Positions 52,001 to 63,732 of a DNA stretch of 64,000 bases are shown piece after piece. The stretch's first letter is position 1. Every line of letters begins with the position of its first letter. The translations under genes and the position numbers were made by a program. Under the pieces are notes generated by a model. It searched no databases and had not been told where the DNA came from. It saw only the letters and a list, made by a program, of their open reading frames with translations. This stretch comes from Strix aluco (taxonomy: Eukaryota > Chordata > Aves > Strigiformes > Strigidae): positions 24,550,264 to 24,614,263 of the forward strand of contig NC_133931.1 in NCBI RefSeq assembly GCF_031877795.1, read 5' to 3'.

Positions 52001-55000
52001 ACCAGAAGAATTCCTTCTCAGACCAAAAATTAAGGACAAGAACCTGAGCAGGAACGTAAGAGCTCAACACTCCTAGAGTCAAAACACATTCTGTTTGGAT
52101 ATACAGCAAATATCAATGCCTCAAAGGAAGAAGAAAAAGACAGCAACAAAACTGTGTGTAGTGGTGGTGGGAAATTCCTTCCTGATTCTTACAGATAACC
52201 AAGGGGAAAGGGCACATAATTACAAGCAAACATAAGGTAAGGGTAGTGACTTTTCTATCTTCTGTATAGAAAGCTTTTGTGAACACCAGAATCTCTTTAT
52301 GCTGAATTATTTAAACATGTTCTAGTTCCTTCAACTGTAAGTTATTCACTATAACTTCCTCTGAATTTTTTTTTTTTTTTTACCACTTTATATTACTACA
52401 GTTCATGCAGTCTATCCTTGTCATATTCTTCGGAGTTCTTTACAATTCCTATATTCTATAGTGGCATGATTAATTTTTTTTTTCCGCTTTAGAAAGCCCT
52501 TTTAAGACAGTCTCTTCCCATCACCACAGTCCATCCAATATCCCACTCACTACACTAAAATATCCTTCTCGAACTTGGTACCTTCGTTCTCCTTGATCCC
52601 CTTGATCACTGAACTTGGAGAATTTAATCTCTCCACTAAGCATACTATAATTCATACATGAATTCATAATTCATACATTATCCCAAATCCTCACACCAGT
52701 ACTCTTATTTCTTACCTCTCTCCTGTTTTCTTCAGTCCTCATTTTAAGATTGCTGGGGAAATAACCCTACTGATGAGTAAGCTGCTGATGATAGTGGAAG
52801 ATGTTAGAGCTAATATAGGAAATAGAAAGTTGTATTACTAAGCACACAAATCTCAGTGACAATCAGCACATTATCTACTTCTGCTGGTGTCAATGGTTGG
52901 TGCTTAGACAATACAGGCAGATAGAGAAAGGTTTTATTCCATTTCAAGCTGTTGTTCTGATTTGCGTAGCTGATTATCTTAACAGTCTTAGAAGGCAGGA
53001 CTAAGAGTAAGAGTTCTTCTATTTCAAATTTTTCCTTCCCTCTGTAAGGAAATTGCAGAAAAAGCAAAAATGTCAGCATTGCTAGGGAGCAGTTTCAGAG
53101 CCATACGTACGTAGGGGTGCGTGGTACAAGGATAACTGATGCCAGATACCTAAACTTCTGCAAGAGGTATGTTTACTGGCAAGGACTCAGGCTCTGCATC
53201 TGCAGAAGGAATTTTAGCTCACTTATCTTTCATGATGCGTTCTCCTTCTATGCATCTCATTCACTGACTGTTTAAAAGCTCCACCATACTCCATATTGAA
53301 CAGTTTTTAAGGCAGGGGAATTTGCATTCTCCCATAGAAGACAGTAAAAGTATATTAAAATGTCTGAAGTGTACTTTAAAATGGAGAAAAGAACAACACT
53401 AATTTGCACTCATGTAAGCACTGGCTGCTTACTGGAAGTCTTGACTTCCAGAAGGCATAAACCTGCTGAGAAGGCAGTGAAAAGTGATTTACTCAAAAAC
53501 TTTCTATCCCCCAGCTTGAAGGAAAGAGGACAGTTCTTTGATCAAATCCCATCAGCACATGTCTGTAACACACAGTTTGCACACATGCATATGCATTCAG
53601 GAGTGAGAATAACTGGGGAAGACTGAAATTACCTTTGATTTGTTAGCATGTCACTCACAAGGGAAAAACTACACAGGCATATCTTAGAACAGCATTTTGG
53701 AAAAAAGGGATATGGACAGATGTGTATCGTTTCACAGATTGTCTGTATGACAATCCACAAGCAAAGATGACAGCTGTAACTTACCTAAACTGTTCACTCA
53801 TTTGACAAACAATGCATCTTTAAGTTAATAAAGATATCTTATGAAAATCAGTTAGCTTTTATACAATTTTAAACAAGAGAGGCTAAAACACATACAGAAT
53901 CTGTGAACATATGCAGTGCCATTTCAATCTTACTAATACCAATAGAATGTCCAGGAAACAAAAAGGGGAGGAAAGTGAGGAACACAGCAAGGGTTCCTTT
54001 TTATTGCTCAATCAACATGACACATCATTAAGGCAAATGAAAGACTAATAATATTTCTTAAATAAAGATCAGCTCACTATATTACCACATCTGAGTAAGA
54101 TTACATCAAAACCAAGGCTCAGAAATTGTATGTAGTTCTAAGGCTCATAAGAAGATTTCTTCTTAGAGAAGGGGCAAATTAATACCACCCAAATGGAATT
54201 ACAGATCTTGCAGAAGTTTAAGAAGTTTGTTTTGGGTGGGTGTTACTATGGAAATGTTGGTAATACTATTGCTATAGTGATGTATACTATAAGCCATGAT
54301 TAAATTCCTTCCTTTTTTGGTTAAACAAATTTCCCTCCAAATAACTGAAGAGGAGGTACTCTCCATTCCTGAGTCACTCTTGGCAAAAGAACCAGTAGAA
54401 TTGAGGGTACAGAACTGATTGGAAAAATGCTGGCAAAAATGCTAAATCAAACTAGAATAATCTTTGGGAGGATGTTGCTTTTGAAGAAATTCTTGCTGGA
54501 TATTTCAGGAATCTGACTTCAAGTGTGGCCAATAACAGGGTCCTGGGGAAGAGTACACTAGAATCAGTATGTAGTGTTGCATTTCCTTACTCTGCCTGCT
54601 CCTAGCCACTTGTGACTTACAGACTTCTTCAGTTAGAAGTGATTCTTTTGCACCGAGTGGCCTTCAGTAGGTTCCCCTTCATATATTTAACTGATTTTTT
54701 TTAACTCCTGCAAACCTGCCAGGCAATCAAGGAGGCTTACAGGAAAAAGGAATAAATCTAATTGGTGTATAGAGGCAGTGAAACATGCAACAGGACCCCA
54801 TGCTCCAAGATTACTAACTAAGCTGGTAGAATTCAGGAAGACCTTATAATGGGTCCTGAAACAGTGAATAGTGGCAAGAAAGCATAATGCTTGCGTAGAG
54901 AGAACACATTAGACATAAAATGCATTTTTGAGAAGTATTTAAAAAATTTTAACTTCTCTGCTTTTAGCTACTTGAATGAGGAGGCCAATTAAGGCACGGA

Positions 55001-58000
55001 CATAGCACAGGTAGTAGCTGTCACACAGTCAACTATAACATTAGTTTAGGAACAACAGTCTTTGGAGAATAACAGTAGTCTCTCTTTCCAACTGACACCT
55101 AGGAATACTCAGGGAGACAGGAGAGCTGCAGTTGGACCTCAATCTTGAGTTTCTCAGGTAGGAGAGATGAACTACCATACCATAGGGTTTCCCCACTGCA
55201 CAAGTACTACAGATGCAGGAGATTGTGAATGATCCTGTAACTCTTCCCACACAGCATTAGGAAGTCACTCAGGTGGGAAATGTGGAAAACAGCAGCCACT
55301 TTCCCTGCTGAACCATTCGTCCCTCCTATTCTCTCCTTAACTGCTTCTTGTAGGAGGGCTGCCCTCTCCTCTTCTGACATCCTTTTGATTTTCTACTAGA
55401 AGACAGCTATATTGTCTGTCTTCTTTCATCCTTCTACCTACTCAATTTATTTAGTAGTGTCTAACACCAAGTCCTTTAGCAGAACCTAATTTAGAAGGTA
55501 TCATGCAGTTTACCTTTCCTTGCTAGCTGAACAAGGACCTTCTCCCTCTCCAAATAAGTCACAGAGGACAGATGCAGTTTTAAGTTCATAATGAAACAAA
55601 AAAAACCACTCAGAAAAGAACCAGAAAGCAACACCAGCTCTTCTGAATGTTTGTAGTTTAGAAAATTTTTTGCAAGTGAAGAATAACCCCAAGTAGAAAG
55701 ATCTTGAAGATGGCCATTTCTAGTCAGCCAAAAGGCATAGGTATTATCTTCCTCTTGACTCCCTATTTTACATCATTACCTCTTTACCATGGTCCTCCTT
55801 CCTGAGGGACAACCAGTGGGAGAGAAAACACTATGAGTCATTTCCAATGCCTAGATGCCTTCTGCTGATCTTGCCTTCTTGAGCACATCTTCACAGACAT
55901 GACAAGCAGAATGAAGGGAGTCAAATTACTTCTTGTAGTTGCTAACTCCTCTACAGCTCAAACCAGTACCTGTAAACAAGTGCTCACCTTACTTCTCAGC
56001 AGGAAGGAACCAAAGTAGAGGTCATTTATGCTGCAGCATTTCCAACAGGAACATTAGTGATGAGAAAGTTAGCTGAGCAGAACTAATTAACAGAAGTCTG
56101 TTCTAGATACAGAGGGTAGAATAGGAGGATGTAAGAAAATCCAAGTAACAGAGTTGTGCAGAGACATAAAAGACTAACTGAAATAGATGTTCAACCTGAT
56201 TTAAGTGAAAGGCGAGGCTAGATTATTCTAGTGTCTTGCAAACACACCAAAGAAATAAAGTATTTTCAAGTCTCTGGAACCTTCAACTTGACGTATTTGC
56301 TACTGCTTGATAGCTGGCTATTGTGTTTCTCATATTAGGCGAGACAGTCTGTGTCCAGTCAGCTTAACTGAAAATGCCTACACAGCACTGTACACCAACC
56401 CCATTTTATACTATATATGCTCTTGCACATTTGTCAAGGACATTCACATCCAACTGAATTTGAATTTTGCACAGAAATGTTGTGTAAGTCAGCATTGAAA
56501 TGAAAGTTTCAGCAGTCACCCTTGCATCTTTCATTTTTTAACATAACCAGCATCTTGACCATCTGAAATGCTAATCTTGCAATGGTAATTTTTTTTTTTC
56601 CAGTGGAATTGCAACTTTCATCATTGTAGGACTATAAACCAGAATATCTTCTTGGAGAAATAAACAGCATCAGGAAGACTAAACATCAAACAGAAACTTT
56701 CTAAGTAGCTTTTAGCACCTGGTTGGCCTTGCCAGGATTCGAACCTGGATCATCTGTATGGTCAGACAGAGGCTTCCACTGAGCACAAGACCAGCTTTGG
56801 TGCATGACCCTCCCTCACAATTGCTCTTCTAAAACCTGTGCAACTTTCAAGCTGTTTCTGTTCTGCCAGGGGCTGTGGAAAGGGGAAGAAAACATTGTGA
56901 AATTGAATGCTAGTGGAAAACAGCAAGAGATAATCAGTAGATGACAGCAAATGAAAACAAAAGTGTAGAGAGAAACTGAATCTGTGGCCTTTGGCAGTTC
57001 CACAAGAAGCATAATATAAGCAAGGCATTTTACCTTGGTATTTTTCAAAGTCTGGCATGGCTTTTGTCTTCTTTTTTGGCAAATTGACTCGAGGATCTCC
57101 AACAGTGAGGCCCAGTATTGTACCTGGTGGCATTTCTGATGGTGAACTTATCCCTTTAAAAATACACAGATGAACATTGCCATGAAACCACCAATTAAGT
57201 TGTGATTTTCTTCTGCACTATTATTTTGTGCATTTTTGCTTGCAGGGACATGACACCACTGTAAGCCAGAGAAGCCATCCAGAGTACTCAATTTAACATG
57301 TTTTGAAAACTCACCAATGCTTGTTAAATGTCCAATAACCAAAGACAACAATAGCAGAGTAAGACTTAGTTTGCCGTTACATTTATGCTTAGCACAGAAG
57401 TGAGATCACTCTCACAACTTACAGACTCAGTTCATCCTTTGCATTTGGCACATCTCTTAAAAACCAAACAACCTTTGTTTTATACTCATCTTCCAGAGAA
57501 AGGGAATTTAAAAATGTTTTTTAAAAGTTTTAGCTCATCTCTGTTTAACTGCCTCACACTGGATAGCTTGAGTAGAGTGTGAGATCTACCAAAGCCAATT
57601 CCTTACCTGTTTCAGTGCTAGAAAGTGAGGAGATGTTATTAACTTTATGATACTTTACAACTCAGCCAGATATACAGCTGCTCATTAGAAACAAAAATAT
57701 ATAAAGCACTTTGTGTAGGAGCCTCTCATTTTATTTGTGGAGGTATTGTACAACTTATTGCATTAATTTGATGTGTATGGGGGGAGAGAGTAAGAGTACG
57801 TGTCAGACTGTATATCCCATCAGCAATCTCAAATCTAAGTTCATGAAGATAAGAAACAAGATTCAGTTTATCTATTAAGAGTTTGGACTACACAGAGGAT
57901 TAAAATTCCTTTAAAAAAAACTTAATGTAACATTTCTCAAATCTTTGACGTGCCACAGTAATTACCAAAGCACATGTTCAGTGGCATTACTCTCTTGATC

Positions 58001-61000
58001 AAGCAAAAAATAAGCATTTCCAATTGAAGTCAACTTATTAGCATGCCAGTTTTGGCCACTAGCATTTAAGGGATTCCCCCTCCTCCCATAGCACCCACAT
58101 GCCTAAATACCTTCTAATAGCTCAAAGATAGCACTTTGATGTTGATGAAGAGATACTTTTTCAGAGTCCTTGCAGTTTTCTACCCACCAGTTATTCAGTT
58201 CTGTTTCTGAATCTGCCATTTCCTGGAAAATAACACATCTAGTTAAACTCAAGTGGTTAATCAGTATTTTCTATCACTATGAATTCACTCTCAGTTTGCC
58301 TTAACCACTGCGGTCACTTTCTTCCTCTTCAAGTTTCAAACCAAAATAATTTTTTCCTGATGCAGTCTATTCCTATATTCCACTTTACAGTAATCCCCAA
58401 TAAGCAGTTCAGTTTAACCTGTGTTCCAAAAATAAACAAAGCAATCCACAATGCTTCCTAATTGTGTCGTTAATTATTTCTTACAGAAAGCCAGAGATTT
58501 CATGACCTCGCCATGTTTGCTGCAAGAGACAAAAAACCCCCATTAAAACCACAGCAATGCTATGTGTCAAGAGGCTGACAAAATACTAAGTCCTGGAGAA
58601 ACTGCATAATTGAATGAAAACACAAAAGTTTCCTATACCTTACACATCTCGTCCTTTAGCTCTAGGTGCTCTAGCTCATTGCTCGAGAAACATGATCTAT
58701 GGTTTCTTAGAGTATATGAAGTATTCTGGACCTCTCAGCCGAATACACTACTACAGCAGAAACTACACAACCTGCTCAACAGCACCATTGGTTCTATTTT
58801 TTTCCCACCCCCACTTAAAATCCAGATAGGAGTTCTTCCTGAGATCAGCGTTAGTCAAAAAGCTTAATATAGAGAAGCTAAGAAAGTAGAAATACATAGG
58901 CTAGCCTTTATAGTAAGTAAGGCTAGATAGTTTATGATTCTTTCTAGCAAAAATAAGCTTGCACATTCTAGAAACCTTAACAAAATTACAGTAATATCCA
59001 TACTGTCAATTTCCTTACTGTTTGGAGAGAAGCAGCTTTCAAGGTCTCTGTAAGGACGGAGTGTGATAATGGGCCAATCAGTCGGTATCTGAGAATCTCC
59101 ATGGTTCTATCACTGAAACACAAGGAAAACTTCAGGTGAATTTACAATCACACAACACAATTTTTTCCCCAGTACTGTTAAGCCAGAATTCAGCTATTAT
59201 TAAGTGGTTATGGGTCACAGTTTCTGATTCTACTATGAACAAACCTGATCACAATGCTAGTAGTCTGCGAGATCCAACAGTAGGACTGGAAGGGATCTCT
59301 AGTGCCGTCACCAATTATTTTTTTCACTGGCACAGCTTTTTCTCCTTCTTTATCCTCCTTCTTTCTTTTCTTGCCAAGGCTCAGAACACCATCCATTTGT
59401 TTTTCCTCTTGAATTGATGTTGTAACAGGCTCAGAAATATAGATTTCTTCAGGCTCTGAACACTGAAAAATTGCTTTTAACTCTCTCAGTATGTCCTTAA
59501 GAAAAATGAAAAGTTTGGATTAGGATGATAAGCAGAGCACTGCAAAGCTTAAGTACAGTTTTAAGAATTACACTCCACTATTTTATTTTCCTATATGGAT
59601 TTAAGGGAATAAACTTCATTCTAATGAAGTCCAGGGCTTACTAGCAAGAGATGAAAGTAATACTGAATGTTGCTAAGAACTTATTCTCACTCAAATTAAT
59701 GTAAGAAAAACTGATGGTGCACAAAATTTTACTTATTTTTATTTTTTTTGAAGTTCATAGTAAGTATCAGATTACGATTATTTGTGATGAGACTAAACTT
59801 AGCCTGTTGGAGGTGCCAGGGGGAAGGGTGTGAATCAAGCAACATCATACTGCAAAAGTATTCTGCAACAAGTGACACTAGACTTTCAACAAGCTCAAAC
59901 ACTACAAAACCTCAGAGGCATGCACCTTCTGTACAAGCGTTACAAAAACAAGGTGCAGAACATAAATATTGTTAGAGTGGAAACAGTCTTACAACTTTTA
60001 ATTCCTAAAGCCATGTATTATATACAGCTCTTCTACACTTTTCAGAAGCTATCTTCAGCACAAAAAATGTACAATGCATAAAGAAATCAGAGTTCAACTA
60101 TATAGAAAAAAATACCTGTTTGAGAGCAGGATGCATCCAGATCCACAAATGCCTGTTTTCAGACCCATCCCTGGGTTTCCAAATAAATGTAACAGGACCA
60201 AGCATATCCTCAGGATAGCGATCTGCACGGTAAAGGTTCAGGGAACCCTCAAATCTTCCAGACAGACAACAAGCCTCTTCAAATGTTAATCCTAAAGATG
60301 ATGATATTTATTGAAAAACAAAATAATCTCTTGTTTAAAAAAATTTAAAAAAAAAATGAAATTCAGTCTGGCTGCTGGGTTGCTAATGCTGTACCACATT
60401 TAGTGTGGTACATAAGCAACTGAAAATAAGAACATCTAGTCCTAGTATGAGACATTTTAATTATGTTTTTCAACCAAAATCACAACTCGGTATCAACTCT
60501 GTTACTACTGTTGAGATTGACAGGATATTAAAAAAGGAAAAGGATGGGTCATCCTTCAGTCTATTCAGAACCTTAACTTTATTTTGAACCACATAAATTT
60601 TACCTGTGTCAATACTACATATTCGAGCAAGTTGCTTCAGAAGCTCGTTCTCTTTACCAGTCAACTCCAGGCAACAATAATATGATAAGTCCTGAAACAA
60701 CAGGATAGTGGTAAAGTGAGAATAACTCTGAAAGTAAGCCTGGCAAGGAAGGGCCAGACAGAGCTTCACAATTCACACTGAAGTAGTAATTCTTCATTCA
60801 CTAAAATTTGTATCAAAAAGAAACGAGTTTTCTTTTTTAACTTAAAATTGTTAGTTATAGGAGAGCTGTCAGGCATTTCTCATTTGAAGGACCAATCTGC
60901 CTCTCAAACCAACAGACCAAAAAGAACATGGAACAAAGCACCTGTCTTCAATAGCATCCTGCTCAGGAAGATGATGCAGGGATTCACTGAATCTCTTAGC

Positions 61001-61490
61001 TCTTGAGAAGACTGAAGATTTAGTATTTCAGTCATAGTTACCATAAGAGTCTTCTAAAGGTTCATCTTGTTCTCTGATACTCATTACCCTTCATTACAAT
61101 TATGAAACCACTCATTTCATACTTAGCAGTTATTAACAGCTGACACAAGAGTACTTCAAAGAGACAGAAATATTCACTATAACTGAACAGCTGATTACTT
61201 CAGCTTGGCAAAATAACAAAGAAAACAGATAAACGTGGTACCTGAAGAAGGCAGTGTCTTGTCATGGCTCGGTAACAAGCCCTGTAGCTCTTCTCCGTGG
61301 GGCTATTTCCTAAACAGTATCCCCATTTCTTTACCATATGAAATCTCTTTGCATGCCAAATATGCGTTTCCAGCCAAATATTCTTTCTTTGCCTGCGATT
61401 AAACTCCGCTACCAAATTTATGTGGCGCCGTCTAGCTTTGCGGCATTTAGTCTTTGACTGTTCTTTTTTCTGGTGTACAGCTTTCTCTGC
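45353..61490 (-). CDS. POP1: POP1, RNase P / RNase MRP protein subunit, 3' twelve coding exons (N-terminal exons outside window)
   Basis: Coding segments on the complement, in transcript order, are 61490-61242, 60691-60604, 60291-60116, 59495-59245, 59112-59019, 58222-58111, 57153-57034, 50715-50600, 49236-49045, 48144-47990, 47161-46820 and 46013-45353. The total is 2556 nt, giving 851 residues plus TAA, with every junction GT-AG and in phase. POP1 is the largest protein of nuclear RNase P, which trims tRNA 5' leaders, and of RNase MRP, which processes rRNA; it holds the catalytic RNA. The first exon carries the Pop1-domain signature [19 protein letters not shown]. Residues about 403-480 match the POPLD domain, with WGSGWD and [13 protein letters not shown]. 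The C-terminal domain ends [12 protein letters not shown]. Human POP1 is about 1024 residues, so some 170 N-terminal residues lie beyond the right edge or in exons I could not find. Confidence 0.96.
46820..47161 (-). CDS. POP1: POP1 exon K (342 nt), variable acidic linker
   Basis: The acceptor is TATCATTTAG and the donor is gtatgt. It begins [20 protein letters not shown] and [12 protein letters not shown], which are conserved. It then passes into a roughly 75-residue low-complexity acidic stretch containing [19 protein letters not shown]. That linker is poorly conserved in the family and probably disordered. It returns to DFIVLR at the donor. Confidence 0.94.
47990..48144 (-). CDS. POP1: POP1 exon J (155 nt)
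   Basis: The acceptor is TTATAACAG and the donor is gtaata. It encodes [20 protein letters not shown] and then [17 protein letters not shown], finishing the POPLD domain. FPDCxAG is conserved in POP1. The last Arg codon is split. Confidence 0.95.
49045..49236 (-). CDS. POP1: POP1 exon I (POPLD domain, 192 nt)
   Basis: The acceptor is CCTTCTCAG and the donor is gtaagt. It encodes [28 protein letters not shown], then [20 protein letters not shown]. This is the heart of the POPLD (NUC188) domain. Phase is 0 on both sides. Confidence 0.97.
50600..50715 (-). CDS. POP1: POP1 exon H (116 nt)
   Basis: This exon carries no long open frame of its own and was found by reading the complement for the segment missing between exons G and I. 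The acceptor is CTTTTGTAG and the donor is gtaact. It encodes [20 protein letters not shown] and then [15 protein letters not shown]. Phases match both neighbours exactly. Confidence 0.94.
52647..52678 (+). repeat. 13-bp direct repeat ATAATTCATACAT
   Basis: Two exact copies (52647-52659 and 52666-52678) are separated by six bases in the long POP1 intron. This is probably local duplication. Confidence 0.8.
56724..56792 (-). pseudogene. tRNA-like sequence, probably a decayed tRNA gene or SINE head
   Basis: On the complement, a 7-bp acceptor stem GGTCTTG pairs with CAAGGCC, with one G-U pair. The T arm CCAGG-TTCGAAT-CCTGG is perfect and contains a full B box. GCTCAGTGG resembles an A box. An anticodon-like stem TCTGT/ACAGA encloses an 8-base loop. 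Against a standard tRNA the D arm is about four bases short and the anticodon loop one base long, so no anticodon can be named. No TTTT terminator follows within about 80 nt. These defects favour a pseudogene or a tRNA-derived SINE relic. It lies in the 6.3 kb POP1 intron in the same orientation as POP1. Confidence 0.6.
57034..57153 (-). CDS. POP1: POP1 exon G (120 nt)
   Basis: The acceptor is TTTTAAAG and the donor is gtaaaa. It encodes [20 protein letters not shown] followed by a Lys-rich stretch. [12 protein letters not shown] is a POP1 hallmark. The last codon (Asp) is split with exon H across a 6.3 kb intron. Confidence 0.96.
58111..58222 (-). CDS. POP1: POP1 exon F (112 nt)
   Basis: The acceptor is ATTTTCCAG and the donor is gtattt. 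It encodes [19 protein letters not shown] and then SAIFELLE. The paired-Trp motif and the FELL segment match POP1. It ends one base into a Gly codon. Confidence 0.92.
59019..59112 (-). CDS. POP1: POP1 exon E (94 nt)
   Basis: The acceptor is TGTTTCAG and the donor is gtaagg. It encodes [20 protein letters not shown], a conserved POP1 block. The intron separating it from exon D is only 132 nt, the shortest in the window. Confidence 0.95.
59245..59495 (-). CDS. POP1: POP1 exon D (251 nt)
   Basis: The acceptor is TTCTTAAG and the donor is gtttgt. It starts [16 protein letters not shown] variable basic/acidic linker with [13 protein letters not shown] follows and may act as a nuclear targeting signal (inference). 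It then reads [14 protein letters not shown], which is strongly conserved. Confidence 0.95.
60116..60291 (-). CDS. POP1: POP1 exon C (176 nt)
   Basis: The acceptor is CATCTTTAG and the donor is gtattt. It encodes a segment with [16 protein letters not shown] and [11 protein letters not shown], a recognisable POP1 block. It ends in phase 0. Confidence 0.96.
60604..60691 (-). CDS. POP1: POP1 exon B (88 nt)
   Basis: The acceptor is TTGTTTCAG and the donor is gtaaaa. It encodes [19 protein letters not shown], a direct continuation of the Pop1 domain, and ends CSIDT plus one base of a split Gly codon. Confidence 0.95.
61242..61490 (-). CDS. POP1: POP1 exon A (Pop1 domain core, 249 nt)
   Basis: It has phase 0 on both sides. 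It opens [13 protein letters not shown], a basic helix, and continues through [20 protein letters not shown] and [12 protein letters not shown] to [12 protein letters not shown]. This is the most conserved block of POP1 and of Pfam POP1 (PF06978), and is rich in Arg, Lys and Trp as expected for an RNA-binding surface. The donor is CAG/gtacc. Confidence 0.97.
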
Positions 61491-63387
61491 CTGTTTTTAA
61501 AAAAGAGGACATGGAAGTAAATCTCAAAAGGACAAACTTCTGTAGAAGAAAAAGGTTGACATATATAAGGATACAAGAAGCACTAGCATCGAGTTATACT
61601 TTATTGTGATGTTAGTTCTCCATAATTTCTGAGGCTAACTAACATTTTGAAACCATAATACACAAGCCCCATCCACACAGGCGCATCAAGGTTTGACTGG
61701 AACTCATGGATAAACCAAAATAATAAGACCTGCTACTTCCTGTGTGAAGTTTTTGTCCAACATCAATATATGCACATGAACAAATGAACATGACATTAGG
61801 AACACCTGGAGATTTGAGCTCATACAGAAGCAGCATGGATTCTCAGATTGCCAGGTAGGACCCTAATGATTTATAATGTGTAGGAGCAAACAAGGAAGGA
61901 CTGTGGTGATGTGTTGACCAAATTCTTGATAAATACCCAGTCAGGGTCTGAATTATGGGTAAACACATGGCTGGAGAGGAAGGCTTGACTCTCTCAGTGC
62001 TTGATTTGTCTTTTTGTGAAGAGAAGTGGTAGAAATAGGGACCATAAGACACACAAAAAATTTCTTAGTACGTCCTTCATAAGCTCACCAAGGAATAGCT
62101 GACAATCGACCACTGGTTATAAGAATAGCAAAGGAATAAGAATGCTAGAAGATCACTGCCAAGAGCACAGAAAACAGTGAAGCAACCAATGGATTCTAAA
62201 TAGAAATGCACAAAAAAATAAAATACATTCCCATCAGACCCATCATTCCACCACAGAGTAGGCAATATAAGCCACTGGATCAATGAGTGATTGGTTCAGA
62301 AACACAATTAGAGAAAAAGGGATGTGGCACTGTAGATGAAAAACGTATGTCTTCAAACTTATGAAGAGATAAGAGATGATCCAAATGTTTGGATGAAAAT
62401 GGTCATGATAAAGAATCTAAGAAAAAGGAAGAAAATGCAGCAGAATCAGAGCAGTTAACTTTGAAGAAGCAGACCTCAAACAGTGAAAACAGGCAGAACC
62501 TTTACAAAAGGAAACAGCACAGAGGTATGACAAGCTGCAAGAAAACACGAAACAAAACAGCCTGTGCAAACACGCAAACTGTATGAAAAGATCTGAGCAA
62601 TGAAAACATAGCAGAAGAAATACACCTGCTCCAGGGCCAACTAAATAATCTCAAAAATCCAAGAATCATACAAGGAGTGGAAACAAGGATGGGAGAATCA
62701 GTGTGAGCATGTACAGAGAAGTTAGAAAGCTATCATGTGAAAGGAGTTAAAAAAGCAGGACACAAAAGAACCAGGCATAAACATGAAAGAATCTGGATTA
62801 TTTAACAAGGATAGAGCACATAACTACACAAAATAGCCCATGCCTCTTCCTTCAGTTCTCAGAAAACAGGCCAAATTCCCTGGTCATGACTAACAAAGCA
62901 AAAGGAATGCCAACCAGGAGTAAAAGAAGAGATACAGTTTATGAAGATCCAACAAAACACGCCCTAAGGAACATGTATGGAAGTACCCGAAGCAATTTCT
63001 GAATTATGAACGATTATCTTCAGGAACTCAGGGTGGAGGTGGTAAGGTCTCAAACAACTTAGGACTTGAGAAAAAAGACAATGCAAAGGAAAAAAAAATG
63101 CAAAAAATATGTTAATCAGCCTTAATACATAGAAAATTTACCAAGCAAACTCACTTGATCTCTTTAAGAAGTGTCTAGAGATGATAAAGTGACCAATGCC
63201 AAACATCAGACAGATAATTTCACAATAAAATCCTGCTGAACCAATTTTTAAATTTTTTTTTTTTAAAAAACACACAGGAAGGGCACAGTGAGTAAGAAGC
63301 AAGTAACTCCACAGGAGCATTCTGACTAAATGTTGAGATACTGCCACAAAATGAGAGTTTCATAAGCAACCAGGAATAGTCAATTAG

Positions 63388-63392
63388 TAAGT
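63388..63392. repeat. Target-site duplication, left copy (TAAGT)
   Basis: This pentamer abuts the first base of the solo LTR and is repeated exactly at 63728-63732, directly after its last base. It fixes the element's boundaries. Confidence 0.8.
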
Positions 63393-63727
63393 TGTCCTGG
63401 TTTAACCAGGATAGGGTTAAGTTTCCCCAGCAGTGGGGGGGGAGCTCTAGCCGGTTATTCAGATACTATGCAGGAGCTCGCAGGAGCGCGGTGCACTCGT
63501 GGTTTTGTACATCGTGCTTCAAACTGCTGTATTTGGTAGCTATTTTGCTCTGTTCATTGCTATCACTATTACTGTTATTGTTATTGCTGTTGTTTGTTGT
63601 GTTGCTATTGCATTGTTGTATTAAACCTTTCCTTATTTCAGTCTTGGGGCTTTGTATTTCACTCCCTTTGTGGGGGAGGGGTAGCGGCTGTGCGGTCTCA
63701 GACCCCGGCAGGGGCTAAACCATCACA
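63393..63727 (+). mobile_element. Solo LTR of an endogenous retrovirus (ERVL-like)
   Basis: It runs from TGTCCTGGTTTAACC to GGCTAAACCATCACA. The ends are imperfect inverted repeats that begin TG and finish CA. It is flanked by a perfect 5-bp duplication TAAGT (63388-63392 and 63728-63732). It contains an ATTAAA polyadenylation hexamer at 63620-63625 and an internal TTA/TTG-rich stretch at about 63555-63605. The start resembles LTRs very common in bird genomes. No internal retroviral genes are present, so it is a recombined solo copy. The 5-bp duplication favours class III (ERVL), but the family name is not certain. It lies antisense in or upstream of POP1. Confidence 0.85.
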
Positions 63728-63732
63728 TAAGT
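63728..63732. repeat. Target-site duplication, right copy (TAAGT)
   Basis: This is the partner of the pentamer at 63388-63392, directly after the final CA of the LTR. Confidence 0.8.

Larger units (their letters stand above)
50716..57033 (-). other. POP1: POP1 intron between exons H and G (6.3 kb)
   Basis: The longest intron in the window. It contains the ATAATTCATACAT direct repeat at 52647 and the tRNA-like sequence at 56724-56792. The rest is AT-rich sequence with no exon candidates, and the flanking exons join in frame without one. Confidence 0.75.
57154..61241 (-). other. POP1: POP1 introns between exons G to A
   Basis: Introns at 57154-58110, 58223-59018, 59113-59244, 59496-60115, 60292-60603 and 60692-61241, each 0.13 to 0.96 kb. 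Nothing recognised in them. Confidence 0.7.

Noticed and set aside
62389..62586. 65-codon Lys/Glu/Asn-rich open frame on the + strand
   Set aside because: Composition follows the A-rich DNA. No motif or transcript context.
63392..63718. 108-codon open frame across the right-hand repeat
   Set aside because: It coincides with the solo LTR. The Leu-rich run comes from the TTA/TTG-rich stretch, not from a protein.
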